Below, piece after piece: positions 9,516-18,398 of a stretch of 64,000 bases of DNA. Location of the stretch: positions 4,385,501 through 4,449,500 of the forward strand of contig NZ_PDJB01000001.1 in assembly GCF_002563895.1 (NCBI RefSeq), given 5' to 3'. The position numbers were made by a program, and so were the translations under genes. Position 1 is the first letter of the stretch. Each line of letters opens with the position of its first letter. This DNA is from Pseudomonas lurida. GTDB taxonomy: Bacteria; Pseudomonadota; Gammaproteobacteria; Pseudomonadales; Pseudomonadaceae. A model generated the notes under the pieces. The model made no database searches. It saw only the letters and a list, made by a program, of their open reading frames with translations, and was not told where the DNA came from.

Positions 9516-10700
9516 ATGAGCCGAACCATCCCCGAACCGGACCTGAACTACCTGCAAAAAGTGCTGCTGGAAATGCTCGCCATTCCCAGCCCCACCGGAT
9601 TTACCGACACCATCGTGCGTTATGTCGCCGAGCGCCTGGGAGAACTGGGCATTCCCTTTGAAATGACCCGGCGCGGGACCATCCGCGCCACCCTCAAGGG
9701 CCAGAAAAACAGCCCCGACCGTGCGGTGTCCGCGCACCTGGACACCATCGGCGCAGCGGTTCGCGCGATCAAGGACAACGGTCGCTTGAGCCTCGCGCCA
9801 GTGGGCTGCTGGTCGAGCCGCTTCGCCGAAGGCAGCCGCGTCAGCCTGTTTACCGACAACGGCGTGATCCGTGGCAGTGTGCTGCCATTGATGGCTTCCG
9901 GGCATGCGTTCAATACCGCCGTGGATGAAATGCCCGTGAGTTGGGACCATGTGGAATTGCGCCTGGATGCCTACTGCGCTACCCGTGCCGATTGTGATTC
10001 GCTGGGGATTGGTATCGGTGACTATGTGGCCTTCGACCCGCTGCCGGAATTCACCGAGAGCGGGCACATCAGCGCCCGTCATCTGGACGACAAGGCCGGC
10101 GTCGCCGCCCTGCTCGCGGCGCTCAAGGCGATTGTCGACAGCGGCGAGCCCTTGCTGATCGACTGCCACCCGCTGTTCACCATCACCGAGGAAACCGGCA
10201 GTGGCGCCGCCGCCGCCCTGCCCTGGGATGTCAGCGAGTTTGTCGGCATCGACATTGCCCCCGTCGCCCCCGGCCAGCACTCCAGTGAACACGCGGTGAG
10301 CGTGGCCATGCAGGATTCCGGCGGGCCGTATGACTATCACCTGTCGCGGCATTTGCTGCGCCTGGCGTCTGACCATGACTTGCCGGTGCGCCGCGACCTG
10401 TTCCGCTATTACTTCAGCGACGCGCACTCGGCGGTGACCGCCGGCCACGACATCCGCACCGCCTTGCTGGCGTTTGGCTGTGATGCGACCCACGGGTACG
10501 AGCGTACGCACATCGACAGCCTGGCGGCACTGAGCCGCCTGTTGGGCGCCTACATTCTCAGCCCACCGGTGTTCGCCAGTGATGCGCAGCCGGCGCAGGG
10601 TTCCCTGGATCGGTTCAGTCACCAGATCGAGCATGAGACGCAGATGGAGAGCGACACACGGGTGCCGTCGGTGGACAGCCTGGTAGGCAACAAGTCCTGA
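9516..10700 (+). CDS. Osmoprotectant NAGGN system M42 family peptidase
   Basis: 394 residues. Metallopeptidase of the M42/M20 type. Metal ligands expected for the fold can be seen in SAHLDTIG, HLDDKAG and TEETGSG, with the catalytic glutamate in the last motif and a late HGYERTH ligand segment. It is the third gene of the NAGGN operon, 145 bases after the synthetase with a REP pair between, so its expression may be uncoupled from the first two. The presumed role is turnover or processing of the dipeptide osmolyte; the exact reaction is not shown by sequence. AGGAG lies a few bases before the ATG. Confidence 0.88.
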   Translation: MSRTIPEPDLNYLQKVLLEMLAIPSPTGFTDTIVRYVAERLGELGIPFEMTRRGTIRATLKGQKNSPDRAVSAHLDTIGAAVRAIKDNGRLSLAPVGCWSSRFAEGSRVSLFTDNGVIRGSVLPLMASGHAFNTAVDEMPVSWDHVELRLDAYCATRADCDSLGIGIGDYVAFDPLPEFTESGHISARHLDDKAGVAALLAALKAIVDSGEPLLIDCHPLFTITEETGSGAAAALPWDVSEFVGIDIAPVAPGQHSSEHAVSVAMQDSGGPYDYHLSRHLLRLASDHDLPVRRDLFRYYFSDAHSAVTAGHDIRTALLAFGCDATHGYERTHIDSLAALSRLLGAYILSPPVFASDAQPAQGSLDRFSHQIEHETQMESDTRVPSVDSLVGNKS

Positions 10701-10715
10701 AACTGGCAACTCCGG

Positions 10716-10740
10716 TCCCGGCGCAGTAGGATCGCCGGGA
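10716..10740. other. Hairpin between the NAGGN peptidase gene and yheU
   Basis: TCCCGGCG pairs perfectly with CGCCGGGA across a nine-base loop. No T run follows, so it is not a standard intrinsic terminator; it may end or stabilise the peptidase transcript. Confidence 0.4.
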
Positions 10741-10759
10741 TCCATCACCCGAGGCTTGT

Positions 10760-10987
10760 ATGCTGATTCCCCACGATGCACTTGAAGTCGACACCCTGAC
10801 CCGTCTGATCGAAGACTTCGTCACCCGTGACGGCACCGACAATGGCGACGACACGCCGCTGGAAACCCGCGTACTGCGCGTGCGCCAGGCGCTGACCAAG
10901 GGCCAGGCGCTGATTGTGTTCGACCCGGAAAGCGAGCAATGCCAGTTGATGCTCAAGCACGACGTGCCCAAGCACCTGTTCGACTGA
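10760..10987 (+). CDS. YheU family protein (UPF0270)
   Basis: 75 residues, the full family length. The sequence starts MLIPHDALEVDTL and contains the conserved TRDGTD and FDPES segments of the YheU/UPF0270 family, whose function is unknown. The small acidic protein has no membrane segment. It ends two bases before the convergent csrA-family gene, so the two transcripts must overlap unless termination occurs inside a coding region. Confidence 0.85.
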   Translation: MLIPHDALEVDTLTRLIEDFVTRDGTDNGDDTPLETRVLRVRQALTKGQALIVFDPESEQCQLMLKHDVPKHLFD

Positions 10988-10989
10988 CA

Positions 10990-11193
10990 TCAGAGATTGG
11001 GCACCGTCACCGGGTGAGTGGCTGCGCCCTGGCGATCGAGGATCTTCTGGTAGACCTCGGCACGGTGTACATGCACCCCGCTTGGCGCCTCCACGCCTAA
11101 CTTCACTTGGTTACCGTTCAACTCAAGAATGTGCACGGCGATGTCATCGCCGATGGAGATGACTTCGCCTACGGCACGGCTTAAGACCAGCAT
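10990..11193 (-). CDS. csrA: CsrA/RsmA-family post-transcriptional regulator, divergent paralogue
   Basis: 67 residues. CsrA dimers bind GGA motifs in mRNA leaders and control translation; in Pseudomonas they act with the Gac/Rsm system on secondary metabolism and virulence. Family features seen are MLVLSR, the IGDD turn, [10 protein letters not shown] and [10 protein letters not shown], which keeps the RNA-binding Arg. Differences from the usual RsmA/RsmE type are Ala where a second Arg follows MLxLxR, KLG instead of RIG, and a C-terminal tail rich in T, P and V. It has its own AAGGAT ribosome site. It is probably an extra Rsm paralogue, but I cannot say which named one. Confidence 0.85.
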   Translation of the reverse strand: MLVLSRAVGEVISIGDDIAVHILELNGNQVKLGVEAPSGVHVHRAEVYQKILDRQGAATHPVTVPNL

Positions 11194-11321
11194 GGCGGTT
11201 ATCCTTTTAGCAATGAAAGGACCTCGACCATGCGCGCTCGGTGGGGGTGCATCAATGGCTTGCGAAGAATTCAGGCAAGCCCTACATGCGCCGGTAAGTT
11301 GTCTGACAGACCGCTACTGGA

Positions 11322-12137
11322 TCAGCCCTTGGCCGCCTGCGCCTTGGCACGCATCTTATCGGCCATGCTGGTCATTTCGTCATAGAGCAACTGCGGGTTC
11401 TTCTGCTTCAATGCCCACGCCATGCGCCCCTGTTCGTGGGGCAGGATCATGAACTCGCCCTCGGCGACACGCTGGTAGATGTAGTCGGCGATATCCGCTG
11501 CCGAGATCGGTGAGCTTTCCAGCAATTTACCGACCTGTGCCTTCATGGCCGGGGTCGGCCCGCGGAACGAGTCGAGCAGGTTGGTCTGGAAGAACGATGG
11601 GCACACCACGTGCACGCCGACTTCCTGTTGCTTGAGTTCCACCAGCAAACTTTCCGACAGCGCCACCACACCGGCCTTGGCCACGTTGTAGTTGCTCATG
11701 GCGGGCCCCTGCATCAGCGCAGCCATGGACGCGATGTTGATGATGCGCCCCTTGCTCTTTTCCAGCAGCGGCAGGAACGCCTTGCAGCCCTTGACCACGC
11801 CCATCAGGTTGATCGCGATCTGCCAGTCCCAGTCTTCCAGGGACAGCTCGGCAAAGAACCCTCCCGAGGCCACGCCCGCATTGTTGACGATCACATCGAC
11901 CCCGCCGAGTTTCACCTCGCAGGCCTGGGCAAACGCGGTGAGCTGGCTGTAGTCGCGCACGTCGCAACGCTGCACAAACCCATCGCCACCGGCCTCGCGC
12001 ACCAGCCTCAGGGTTTCCTGCAGGCCCGGCTCGCTGACGTCCGACAAGGCCAGCTGCCAACCCTCGCGAGCCCAGCGCAGCGCGATTTCGCGACCCAGGC
12101 CGGACCCGGCGCCAGTGATCATCATGCGATTTTGCAT
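11322..12137 (-). CDS. SDR family oxidoreductase
   Basis: 271 residues from the ATG at 12137; the frame continues upstream but the protein proper begins MQNRMMITGAG. Classical short-chain dehydrogenase: cofactor loop TGAGSGLG at residues 7-14, NNAG, and catalytic Tyr150/Lys154 in YNVAK. The aspartate near the end of beta-2 (LALSDVSE) hints at NAD(H) preference, but this is inference. Substrate unknown. It stands alone, 128 bases before the csrA-family gene on the same strand, and need not be co-transcribed with it. Confidence 0.85.
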   Translation of the reverse strand: MQNRMMITGAGSGLGREIALRWAREGWQLALSDVSEPGLQETLRLVREAGGDGFVQRCDVRDYSQLTAFAQACEVKLGGVDVIVNNAGVASGGFFAELSLEDWDWQIAINLMGVVKGCKAFLPLLEKSKGRIINIASMAALMQGPAMSNYNVAKAGVVALSESLLVELKQQEVGVHVVCPSFFQTNLLDSFRGPTPAMKAQVGKLLESSPISAADIADYIYQRVAEGEFMILPHEQGRMAWALKQKNPQLLYDEMTSMADKMRAKAQAAKG

Positions 12138-12462
12138 AGAAGTAGCCTTGTGGTTCACGGAAGAAGTGACCGGCAGTGTAGCGAAGGTTTTTCGTGCACC
12201 CATCCACCATTAGATTGATGAATGCCCGTGGCAAACCAGCGGCCGGGTCGGATGTCGGCCTATAGCCTAAGTTCAATGTTTTTCAACTAATAAGTCATAT
12301 TTGCGAACGCACTAAAAGAAATAAGCACGTTTGCTAAATGCTTTAAAAAAATACTGAATTTTCCGTGAAGGACGGCAGTCGGAGTTGTTAAGGCGTCCGT
12401 GATTAAACTGTCGGGCCTGTCGTTAAACAACCGGTCTTTGCAGGCCAATAAGGAAAACAACC
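12138..12462. other. AT-rich intergenic region before the DUF3309 gene
   Basis: 325 bases between divergent genes. The centre (about 12280-12365) is markedly AT-rich for this genome, with runs of A and T, and probably carries the promoter of the DUF3309 gene. No gene or clear operator was found. Confidence 0.4.
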
Positions 12463-12615
12463 ATGAGCCTCATTCTGATCATTATCTTGATCCTCCTGCT
12501 GGTCGGTGGTCTGCCAGTATTCCCTCACTCGCGTAACTGGGGCTATGGCCCGTCGGGTATCCTGGGTGTAGTACTGGTCGTCCTGGTGGTGCTGCTATTG
12601 CTCGGTCGCATATAA
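12463..12615 (+). CDS. DUF3309 family small membrane protein
   Basis: 50 residues, readable directly from the sequence: an N-terminal hydrophobic helix (LILIIILILLLVGG), a short loop with PVFPHSRNWGYGPSG, and a second hydrophobic helix ending LLLLGRI. This is the full DUF3309 pattern of two short membrane helices around a conserved NWGYGPSG loop. AAGGAAAA precedes the ATG and a strong terminator follows, so it is a single-gene transcript. Function unknown; the family is often linked with envelope or osmotic stress, which is inference here. Confidence 0.85.
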   Translation: MSLILIIILILLLVGGLPVFPHSRNWGYGPSGILGVVLVVLVVLLLLGRI

Positions 12616-12637
12616 CCGCCGCTCCTGCAGTAACACG

Positions 12638-12671
12638 CAAAAAAAGAGGCCTTAGAAGGCCTCTTTTTTTA
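12638..12671. terminator. Bidirectional intrinsic terminator
   Basis: AAAAAAAGAGGCCTT and AAGGCCTCTTTTTTT form a near-perfect stem with A and T tracts on the two sides, so it can terminate the DUF3309 gene on the plus strand and the sulfatase gene on the minus strand. Confidence 0.9.
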
Positions 12672-12682
12672 TTGCCGGATAC

Positions 12683-14770
12683 TTAATCCGGCTTGCCGTC
12701 AATCACACCGGCCGTGTTGTCCAGCAGGCTCTTGGTCGCGGTCTGCAGGAACGACTCGAGTTTTTGCTTCAACGCCGCCTCGTCCGGCGACTCAGGGATA
12801 ACTTTACCGGTCGGGTTGGCGCCCAGTTCGTACTCCCACAGCTTCGGTGGCATTTCCTTGGGCAATACCAGCACACGGTCGCCCGTCAGCAATGCCACGG
12901 TCTGGTCACTGCCCGATGGCTTGATCACGCCAAAGCCCTTGTCGCCTTCTGGCAGGTTCAGCAGGTCACGGCCCCAGCACTGGTGCAAGGTGTCACCGCC
13001 GAGACGCCCCATGATGGTCGGCACGATGTCGATCTGGGTGCCCACGGTATGGTCACGTTCGCCAAATTTCTCCTGGATACCCGGCGCGATCATCAGCATC
13101 GGTACGTTGAAACGGCCCAGGTCCATCTCGGTGATCTGCTGCTCGTTGCCGAAACCGTGGTCCCCCACGACCACGAACAGGGTTTCCTTGAAATACGGCT
13201 CCTTGCGGGCCTTTTCAAAGAACTGGCCCAGTGCCCAGTCGGAGTAGCGCATCGCCATCAAATGCTCGTCGAGGCTGCCACGACCCGTGACTTTATCCAC
13301 CGGTAACGGGTTCGGCAGCGCGTACGGCGTGTGGTTGGACAGGGTTTGCAGCAACGCGTAGAACGGCTTGCCGCCTTCACGGGCTTTCAACTCTTCCAGG
13401 CCACGGTTGAACATGTCCTGGTCAGACACCCCCCAAGTGGGGTCAGAGAACACCGGGTTGACGAAATCATTGCGGCCAATGAAGTTGGTCATGCCCTGGT
13501 TGCTGAAGAAGCCCGACTGGTTGTCCCAGGCGAAATCGCCGTTGTAGACATACACGTCGTTGAAATCACGCGCGCTGAGCAGCTGCGGCAAGCCCGACAG
13601 CTTGTGGCTGCCTTCCGGGGTCTGCATCAGGTATTCGAAGCCCGGCAAGTTCGGGAAGCACGCCATGGTGGCGAACATACCCTGGTGGGTATGGGTGCCG
13701 TTGGAGAAGAAGCGGTCGAACAGCAGGCCTTCCTTGGACAACTTGTCGAAGTACGGCGTGATATTGCCAGGACGACCCAAGGCGCCTACCGAGTGACCGG
13801 CAAAGCTTTCCATCAGGATCACGACCACATTCTTGATCGGCAGGGTCTTCTCGGCCGGTGGTGTGTAGTCGCGACGCACGGCGGCGTTGTCGGTATCCAC
13901 CAGCTTCTCTTGTGGCAACACCAGCATGTCACGCACCGTCTGGGTCGCCAGTGGCTGCTCCAGGGTGGCTTTCCAGATGTTGGAGCGGTCTTCGGAGAAG
14001 CGCGACTTGGCGGCAGCGATCAACGACAGAGTGCCATTGAGGCCCAACTGGTTGGCGAAGTTCGAGTCGGTGGTGTACACGTCACCCCAACGCAGCGGCG
14101 GGCCCTGGCGCAGGGTGCCACGGGCGGCAACCACGGCGATCAGCAAGCAGACCACGAACACCGCGATGCGCGAGTACCACGGCGCAACCTGGCGGGTGCC
14201 GATGCTGCCACCGCTGAACGGTCCGCGAGGGCGCGTCGCACGGTCGGCACCTTTGAAAGCGATGCTCAGGATCAGCGTGCCCACGGCCCAGGCCAGCAGG
14301 TAGCGCACGACCGGGAAACCATACCAGAGCATGCTCATCACGGTTTTCGGGTCTTCCTTCACATACTGGAAGACCAGGCCGTTGAGGCGCTGGTGGAACT
14401 CGCGGTAGAAGTCCATTTCCATCAGGCCCAGGAACAGGGCGATGCTGGACGCGACGGTCAGCCAGAAACGGAAGAACCCGCGCGCGGCCATGGCCCGCAC
14501 GCTGAACAGTGCCAGCAGCAACGGGATGAGCAGGTACACCACCAGGCGAAGGTCCAGGCGCAGGCCGTTGGCGAATGCTTCCAGGAAGGTCGAGGCCGGC
14601 GTGTCGAGGATCATCTCGCGGTTGTAGACCAGCAGCGCCAGGCGCAGCAGGGAGAACATCACCATCATGACCAGTGCGCAGAGCAGCGTGTATGCCAGAT
14701 GGGATTTGACGGTCGGTTGCAGCAGGCGATTAGAAGCTCGCTGCTGACTCAGGGCGTCCGGGTTTGCCAT
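12683..14770 (-). CDS. LTA synthase family (phosphoglycerol transferase type) sulfatase-fold membrane protein
   Basis: 695 residues. Five hydrophobic segments lie in the first 230 residues or so (for example LAYTLLCALVMMVMFSLL), followed by a periplasmic sulfatase/alkaline-phosphatase-fold domain. The active-site threonine is expected in NGTHTHQGMFAT; the metal-binding segments ILMESFAGHSVG and VVGDHGFGNE are present. In Gram-negative bacteria such proteins transfer phosphoglycerol or phosphoethanolamine to periplasmic glucans or other envelope glycans; the acceptor cannot be told from the sequence. It is a single gene, with a terminator shared with the convergent DUF3309 gene. Confidence 0.85.
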   Translation of the reverse strand: MANPDALSQQRASNRLLQPTVKSHLAYTLLCALVMMVMFSLLRLALLVYNREMILDTPASTFLEAFANGLRLDLRLVVYLLIPLLLALFSVRAMAARGFFRFWLTVASSIALFLGLMEMDFYREFHQRLNGLVFQYVKEDPKTVMSMLWYGFPVVRYLLAWAVGTLILSIAFKGADRATRPRGPFSGGSIGTRQVAPWYSRIAVFVVCLLIAVVAARGTLRQGPPLRWGDVYTTDSNFANQLGLNGTLSLIAAAKSRFSEDRSNIWKATLEQPLATQTVRDMLVLPQEKLVDTDNAAVRRDYTPPAEKTLPIKNVVVILMESFAGHSVGALGRPGNITPYFDKLSKEGLLFDRFFSNGTHTHQGMFATMACFPNLPGFEYLMQTPEGSHKLSGLPQLLSARDFNDVYVYNGDFAWDNQSGFFSNQGMTNFIGRNDFVNPVFSDPTWGVSDQDMFNRGLEELKAREGGKPFYALLQTLSNHTPYALPNPLPVDKVTGRGSLDEHLMAMRYSDWALGQFFEKARKEPYFKETLFVVVGDHGFGNEQQITEMDLGRFNVPMLMIAPGIQEKFGERDHTVGTQIDIVPTIMGRLGGDTLHQCWGRDLLNLPEGDKGFGVIKPSGSDQTVALLTGDRVLVLPKEMPPKLWEYELGANPTGKVIPESPDEAALKQKLESFLQTATKSLLDNTAGVIDGKPD

Positions 14771-15130
14771 GTCGTTTCAGGACCCATTGGAAGTTTAAGT
14801 GACGAAGTATTGCAGTGGCGCGAATGGTGCCCGATCAACGGCAGCAAGGCTATTAATTACTGAACGCACACCACGGCCCCCGCCGTTAGTGGCACCTGAA
14901 GTAGAGCCTTGGCGGGGAAGTAAAGCCGGCGAATTGTCTTGGATGGAATGTGAAAATTCTGTGCAGCGAATATTTCGATACACAAATCTCAGGGGTGGGC
15001 TCAAACCAATGTGGGAGCGGGCTTGCTCGCGAATGCCGTGCTTCAGTCACCGATGTTTCGACTGACACGCCGCATTCGCGAGCAAGCCCGCTCCCACATG
15101 GACGGTGCTCACGCTAGATCTGTTGGATAA
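14771..15130. other. Intergenic region with REPIN
   Basis: 360 bases between two minus-strand genes. The right half is a complete REPIN (listed separately); the left half should contain the sulfatase promoter. Short open frames here do not look like genes. Confidence 0.5.
15009..15100. repeat. REPIN (paired inverted REP elements)
   Basis: The left arm ATGTGGGAGCGGGCTTGCTC continues into GCGAATGCCG and is mirrored by CGCATTCGCGAGCAAGCCCG and CTCCCACAT. The centre is about 30 bases. It is the same class as the element at 55531-55620. Confidence 0.9.
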
Positions 15131-15322
15131 TCAAATCCGCACATTACCCCTCGGCCCGGCAATCGCCCAGATGATCAGGCCCAGTACCGGCAGCAGCAGG
15201 ATCAACAGGATCCACAGCACCTTGGCGCCTGTACTCGCGCCGCTTTTGAAGACGTTGATGATCGCCCAGATATCCAGCGCCAGGATGATCAGGCCAATCA
15301 AGCCATTAAAAGTGGAACCCAT
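15131..15322 (-). CDS. PLDc N-terminal domain small membrane protein
   Basis: 63 residues with two hydrophobic helices (LIGLIILALDIWAIINVF and LWILLILLLPVLGLIIWAI) joined by a short basic loop, and a C-terminal GPR motif. This is the phospholipase D nuclease N-terminal (PLDc_N) membrane module standing alone, as is common in Pseudomonas. No catalytic domain is present. An AGGAG ribosome site lies before the ATG. Function unknown. Confidence 0.8.
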   Translation of the reverse strand: MGSTFNGLIGLIILALDIWAIINVFKSGASTGAKVLWILLILLLPVLGLIIWAIAGPRGNVRI

Positions 15323-15389
15323 GGTGTCGCTCCTAAAATGAGGTATGCACCTTTAGGATAGTCAGCCCCAGCCGGGGTTCCGTTTTATT

Positions 15390-15920
15390 TCAGACGTGAA
15401 CGGCGACCTTCAAGGCTTCCAGGGAGGGCTCACCCTTGATGCCGACTTCGGCACACAGCGCCAGCACACGCGGCAGGTCGTTGCCGTAGACCAGCACGGC
15501 CTGGATTTCGTCGTCCAGCGGTTGGCTGAAGTCGAGCAGCACATAGCCGCCGTCTTCCGGGCTGAGGGCGCTCATCTGGATCTGGATGCGGTTCAGCGCA
15601 GTAAGGGCTTCGGTCTTGGCCAGTTGCTTGGCCTTGAGGTTGAACGCCACGCCCGGGCCAAACGACGCGACGATCTGCGCGAACAGGTCGCCATAGGTGT
15701 CGGCCTGGAACAGCACAGTGTCCGGCAGGCTGCCAACCACAACCCACTCACCCAACGGAATGGGGAATGTATCGTCGTAGTTGATATCTGGGTTGGCCGC
15801 CAGGAACGCCGCCGGGTCCGCGTAGGCCTGGGCCGCTTCATCGGCGATACGTGCCACCTCGTCCTCGCCCATGACGCCGGCGCTGATTTTGCTGATAAGT
15901 TCGACGAGGGCGGTTTTCAT
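15390..15920 (-). CDS. Conserved hypothetical protein
   Basis: 176 residues, soluble and acidic, no signal peptide. I do not recognise a named domain. It begins MKTALVELISKISAG and contains the segments DDTFPIPLGEWVVVGSLP and LLDFSQPLDDEIQAVLVYG. It follows the ankyrin-repeat gene on the same strand after 41 bases and has its own AGGATC ribosome site, so the two are probably co-transcribed and may act together. Confidence 0.7.
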   Translation of the reverse strand: MKTALVELISKISAGVMGEDEVARIADEAAQAYADPAAFLAANPDINYDDTFPIPLGEWVVVGSLPDTVLFQADTYGDLFAQIVASFGPGVAFNLKAKQLAKTEALTALNRIQIQMSALSPEDGGYVLLDFSQPLDDEIQAVLVYGNDLPRVLALCAEVGIKGEPSLEALKVAVHV

Positions 15921-15961
15921 GGGGTGATCCTGTGGCGGGCTGGTTTTTGAGGGCGCAAAGC

Positions 15962-16477
15962 CTACACCAGTTTTTGCAATTGCGCCGCCGTATCCACCGC
16001 GCCCATGGTCTGCGCCGCCGCCAGTGCGGTCGCGCCCTGGGCGTCGATGGCCTTGGGATTGGCACCCTGGCTGAGCAGGTAGTCGACCATGTCGACGCGA
16101 TTGAACATCGCCGCCATCATCAACGCGGTGCGGCCATCGGACGAGGCCGCGTCTATCGGCGTACCGCCTTCGATCAACGCCTTGACCACCGGCAAGTTGC
16201 CCTTGAATGCCGCGCCGGCAATCGGCAACTGGTTCTTGTCGTTGGCGATCAAGGGGTCGGCCTTGAACTCCAGCAACACCTTTACTGCCTCGGCGTGCCC
16301 GTGATAGGCCGCGAGCATCAGCAAGGTGTCACCATTGTGGTTACGGAAGTTGGCTGGCAAGCCCTTGCTCAGCAACGCGGCGAGCATGGCGGCATCGCCT
16401 TTGCGGGCGACGTCGAAGACCTGCTCGGCAAATTCGGCAGCTTCGTCATCGGTCATTTGTTTGGCTTGGTCTGACAT
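15962..16477 (-). CDS. Ankyrin repeat protein
   Basis: 171 residues. At least four ankyrin repeats run from about residue 20 to the end, for example NGDTLLMLAAYHGHAEAVKV and DGRTALMMAAMFNRVDMV. No signal peptide, so it is likely cytoplasmic and mediates protein contacts. AAAGGAG precedes the ATG. It is the first gene of a likely two-gene unit with the hypothetical protein at 15390. Small Pseudomonas ankyrin proteins are often linked to oxidative-stress defence (AnkB beside catalase), but no catalase is here. Confidence 0.85.
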   Translation of the reverse strand: MSDQAKQMTDDEAAEFAEQVFDVARKGDAAMLAALLSKGLPANFRNHNGDTLLMLAAYHGHAEAVKVLLEFKADPLIANDKNQLPIAGAAFKGNLPVVKALIEGGTPIDAASSDGRTALMMAAMFNRVDMVDYLLSQGANPKAIDAQGATALAAAQTMGAVDTAAQLQKLV

Positions 16478-16571
16478 GGGGGACTCCTTTCTGGTGCTTA
16501 TATGGCGCCCAGTGTCGCGATGGAGTTCCCTACTGTCATGGCTTTTTTGTCAAAAGCCCCCATAGGCAGAT

Positions 16572-18398
16572 TCAATAGCGGAACTGCCCGCCCTGGATCT
16601 GCGCCAGCAACTGTCCGGTCACGGGCACGTAGCTGTCCGACCCGGGCAACCAAGCATACACCGGGTCATTGCCTGCCTTTTCCGGGTCGAACGCTTCCTC
16701 CTTGAGTCGGACCTTCTGGTATTTGAAAGTGCCCGTGGTTTCCATCTTCACCTTGATCCGCAGGAACAGCGGCACCGCGTAGTGGGGCAGTTGGCCGTGG
16801 GCGAATTGCAGCAATTCGCGCATGTCCAGGGCCGCGAGGGACTCGCTCGGGGTGATAGCGACCATGCCGGCGCGGCCGTTGGTGTTTTCGATTTCCACCC
16901 CATAGGCCACCACCTCGGCAATCTGCGGGTGCTGCAGCAGGACATTTTCCACTTCAGTGGTGGAAACGTTTTCGCCCTTCCAGCGATAGGTATCCCCCAG
17001 GCGGTCGACAAATTGCGCATGGCCAAAACCAATGCTGCGCACCAGATCGCCCGTGTTGAAGTAGCGGTCACCCTTCTCGAATACATCCGTAAGGATCACC
17101 TTGCGGTTCTTTTCCGGGTCGGTGTAGCCATCATAAGGGGACTTTTCATCGATTCTGGCCAGCAGTAAGCCCTGCCCGCCTGTCTTGACTTTGTGCATGA
17201 AACCATCGCTGCCACGTAGAGGCTCACCCGAGTCATGAGCGTAGTCCACCAACGCCCAGTGCTGAAGGCAAAAGCCGACAGTGTTGTCAAAATTCAAGAC
17301 GTTGGTGAAGCCGATATTACCGTCGCTGGCGGCGTACAACTCACAGACATGCTCCACGCCATAACGCGCCTTGAACTGCGCCCACACACCCGGCCGCAGC
17401 CCATTGCCAACCATTTTGGTCACGCGGTTGTCGCGGTCGTTTTCGCTGGCAGGCTGATCGAGCAGGTAACGGCACAATTCCCCGACGTAACCAAGGGTGG
17501 TCGCCTTGAATTTACGGGCGTCATCCCAGAACTGACTGGCACTGAACTTACGCCGGATCGCGAACCCCGACGCCCCGACAATCGCCGAGCCCCAGCACAC
17601 ACAAAGGCCGGTGGCGTGGTACAGCGGCAGGGTGCAATAAAGGACATCGTCCGGGCCCATGTCCAGCGCGATGCTGCCAAAGCTGATGGCGGTCTTGGTC
17701 CAGCGGCCGTGTTTCATGATTCCGGCCTTGGGCAGGCCGGTGGTGCCAGAGGTGTAGATATAGAAGCAGGGGTCGTTGAAGAAGATCTGTGCGGTGCTGG
17801 GCGGGTTGTCCACCGGGCAATCGGCGCTGGCAGCCATCAGGTCGACATAACCGTCGGGCATCGCGCCGGCCTGCTGGTCCGGGACAAACCAGGTACGTCC
17901 AGGGGGGATTTGCACGTCAGCCCGTACGTCCTCATAGGCAGCCACCAACTCCGCACCGACCACAATCGCCACCGGGCTCACAAGGTTCAGGCTATGCACC
18001 AACGCGGCCTGGGTCTGAGCGGTGTTGAGCATCGCGCAGATGCCGCCCAGCTTGGCCACGGCCAGCACGTTCAGCAGCAACTCGGGGCGGTTTTCGACAA
18101 ACATCGCCACCACGTCGCCCTTGCTGATCCCTTGGGCTTGCAGATGATGGGCAATGCGGTTGGCGCGCTGATTGGCCTCGGTGTAACTGAGCACACGGTC
18201 GCCGTACAACAATGCGGTTCCATCCGGGTTGCGCAAGACTGCTTGTTCGAAGTGCCAGCCCAGGCCGCAAGGCTGTGCGGGGTCGGTGACGTTGGCCGCG
18301 CGCATGCCGCGTACCACGCGTGGCAAGGCGCGAACAATGGCGGGGACCTTACGCAGCATCATGCCCCAGGTGATCATGTCGTTTTGCGAATGGCTCAT
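16572..18398 (-). CDS. Long-chain acyl-CoA synthetase, FATP type
   Basis: 608 residues from the ATG at 18398, chosen because AAGGACG lies eight bases before it; the frame is open much further upstream but that part is not protein-like. ANL-superfamily adenylating enzyme: the P-loop-like motif YIYTSGTTGLPKAG binds ATP, with later motifs FNTGDLVR and DRLGDTYRWKGENV. The internal pattern fits the FATP/long-chain-acyl-CoA synthetase subgroup, which activates fatty acids to CoA thioesters at the inner membrane. It is a single gene, divergent from the DUF3509 gene across about 400 bases. Confidence 0.85.
   Translation of the reverse strand: MSHSQNDMITWGMMLRKVPAIVRALPRVVRGMRAANVTDPAQPCGLGWHFEQAVLRNPDGTALLYGDRVLSYTEANQRANRIAHHLQAQGISKGDVVAMFVENRPELLLNVLAVAKLGGICAMLNTAQTQAALVHSLNLVSPVAIVVGAELVAAYEDVRADVQIPPGRTWFVPDQQAGAMPDGYVDLMAASADCPVDNPPSTAQIFFNDPCFYIYTSGTTGLPKAGIMKHGRWTKTAISFGSIALDMGPDDVLYCTLPLYHATGLCVCWGSAIVGASGFAIRRKFSASQFWDDARKFKATTLGYVGELCRYLLDQPASENDRDNRVTKMVGNGLRPGVWAQFKARYGVEHVCELYAASDGNIGFTNVLNFDNTVGFCLQHWALVDYAHDSGEPLRGSDGFMHKVKTGGQGLLLARIDEKSPYDGYTDPEKNRKVILTDVFEKGDRYFNTGDLVRSIGFGHAQFVDRLGDTYRWKGENVSTTEVENVLLQHPQIAEVVAYGVEIENTNGRAGMVAITPSESLAALDMRELLQFAHGQLPHYAVPLFLRIKVKMETTGTFKYQKVRLKEEAFDPEKAGNDPVYAWLPGSDSYVPVTGQLLAQIQGGQFRY

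Noticed and set aside
13331..14863. A 510-codon plus-strand frame opposite the LTA-synthase-like gene
   Set aside because: Shadow of the real minus-strand gene; rich in H, Q and G, with no domain.
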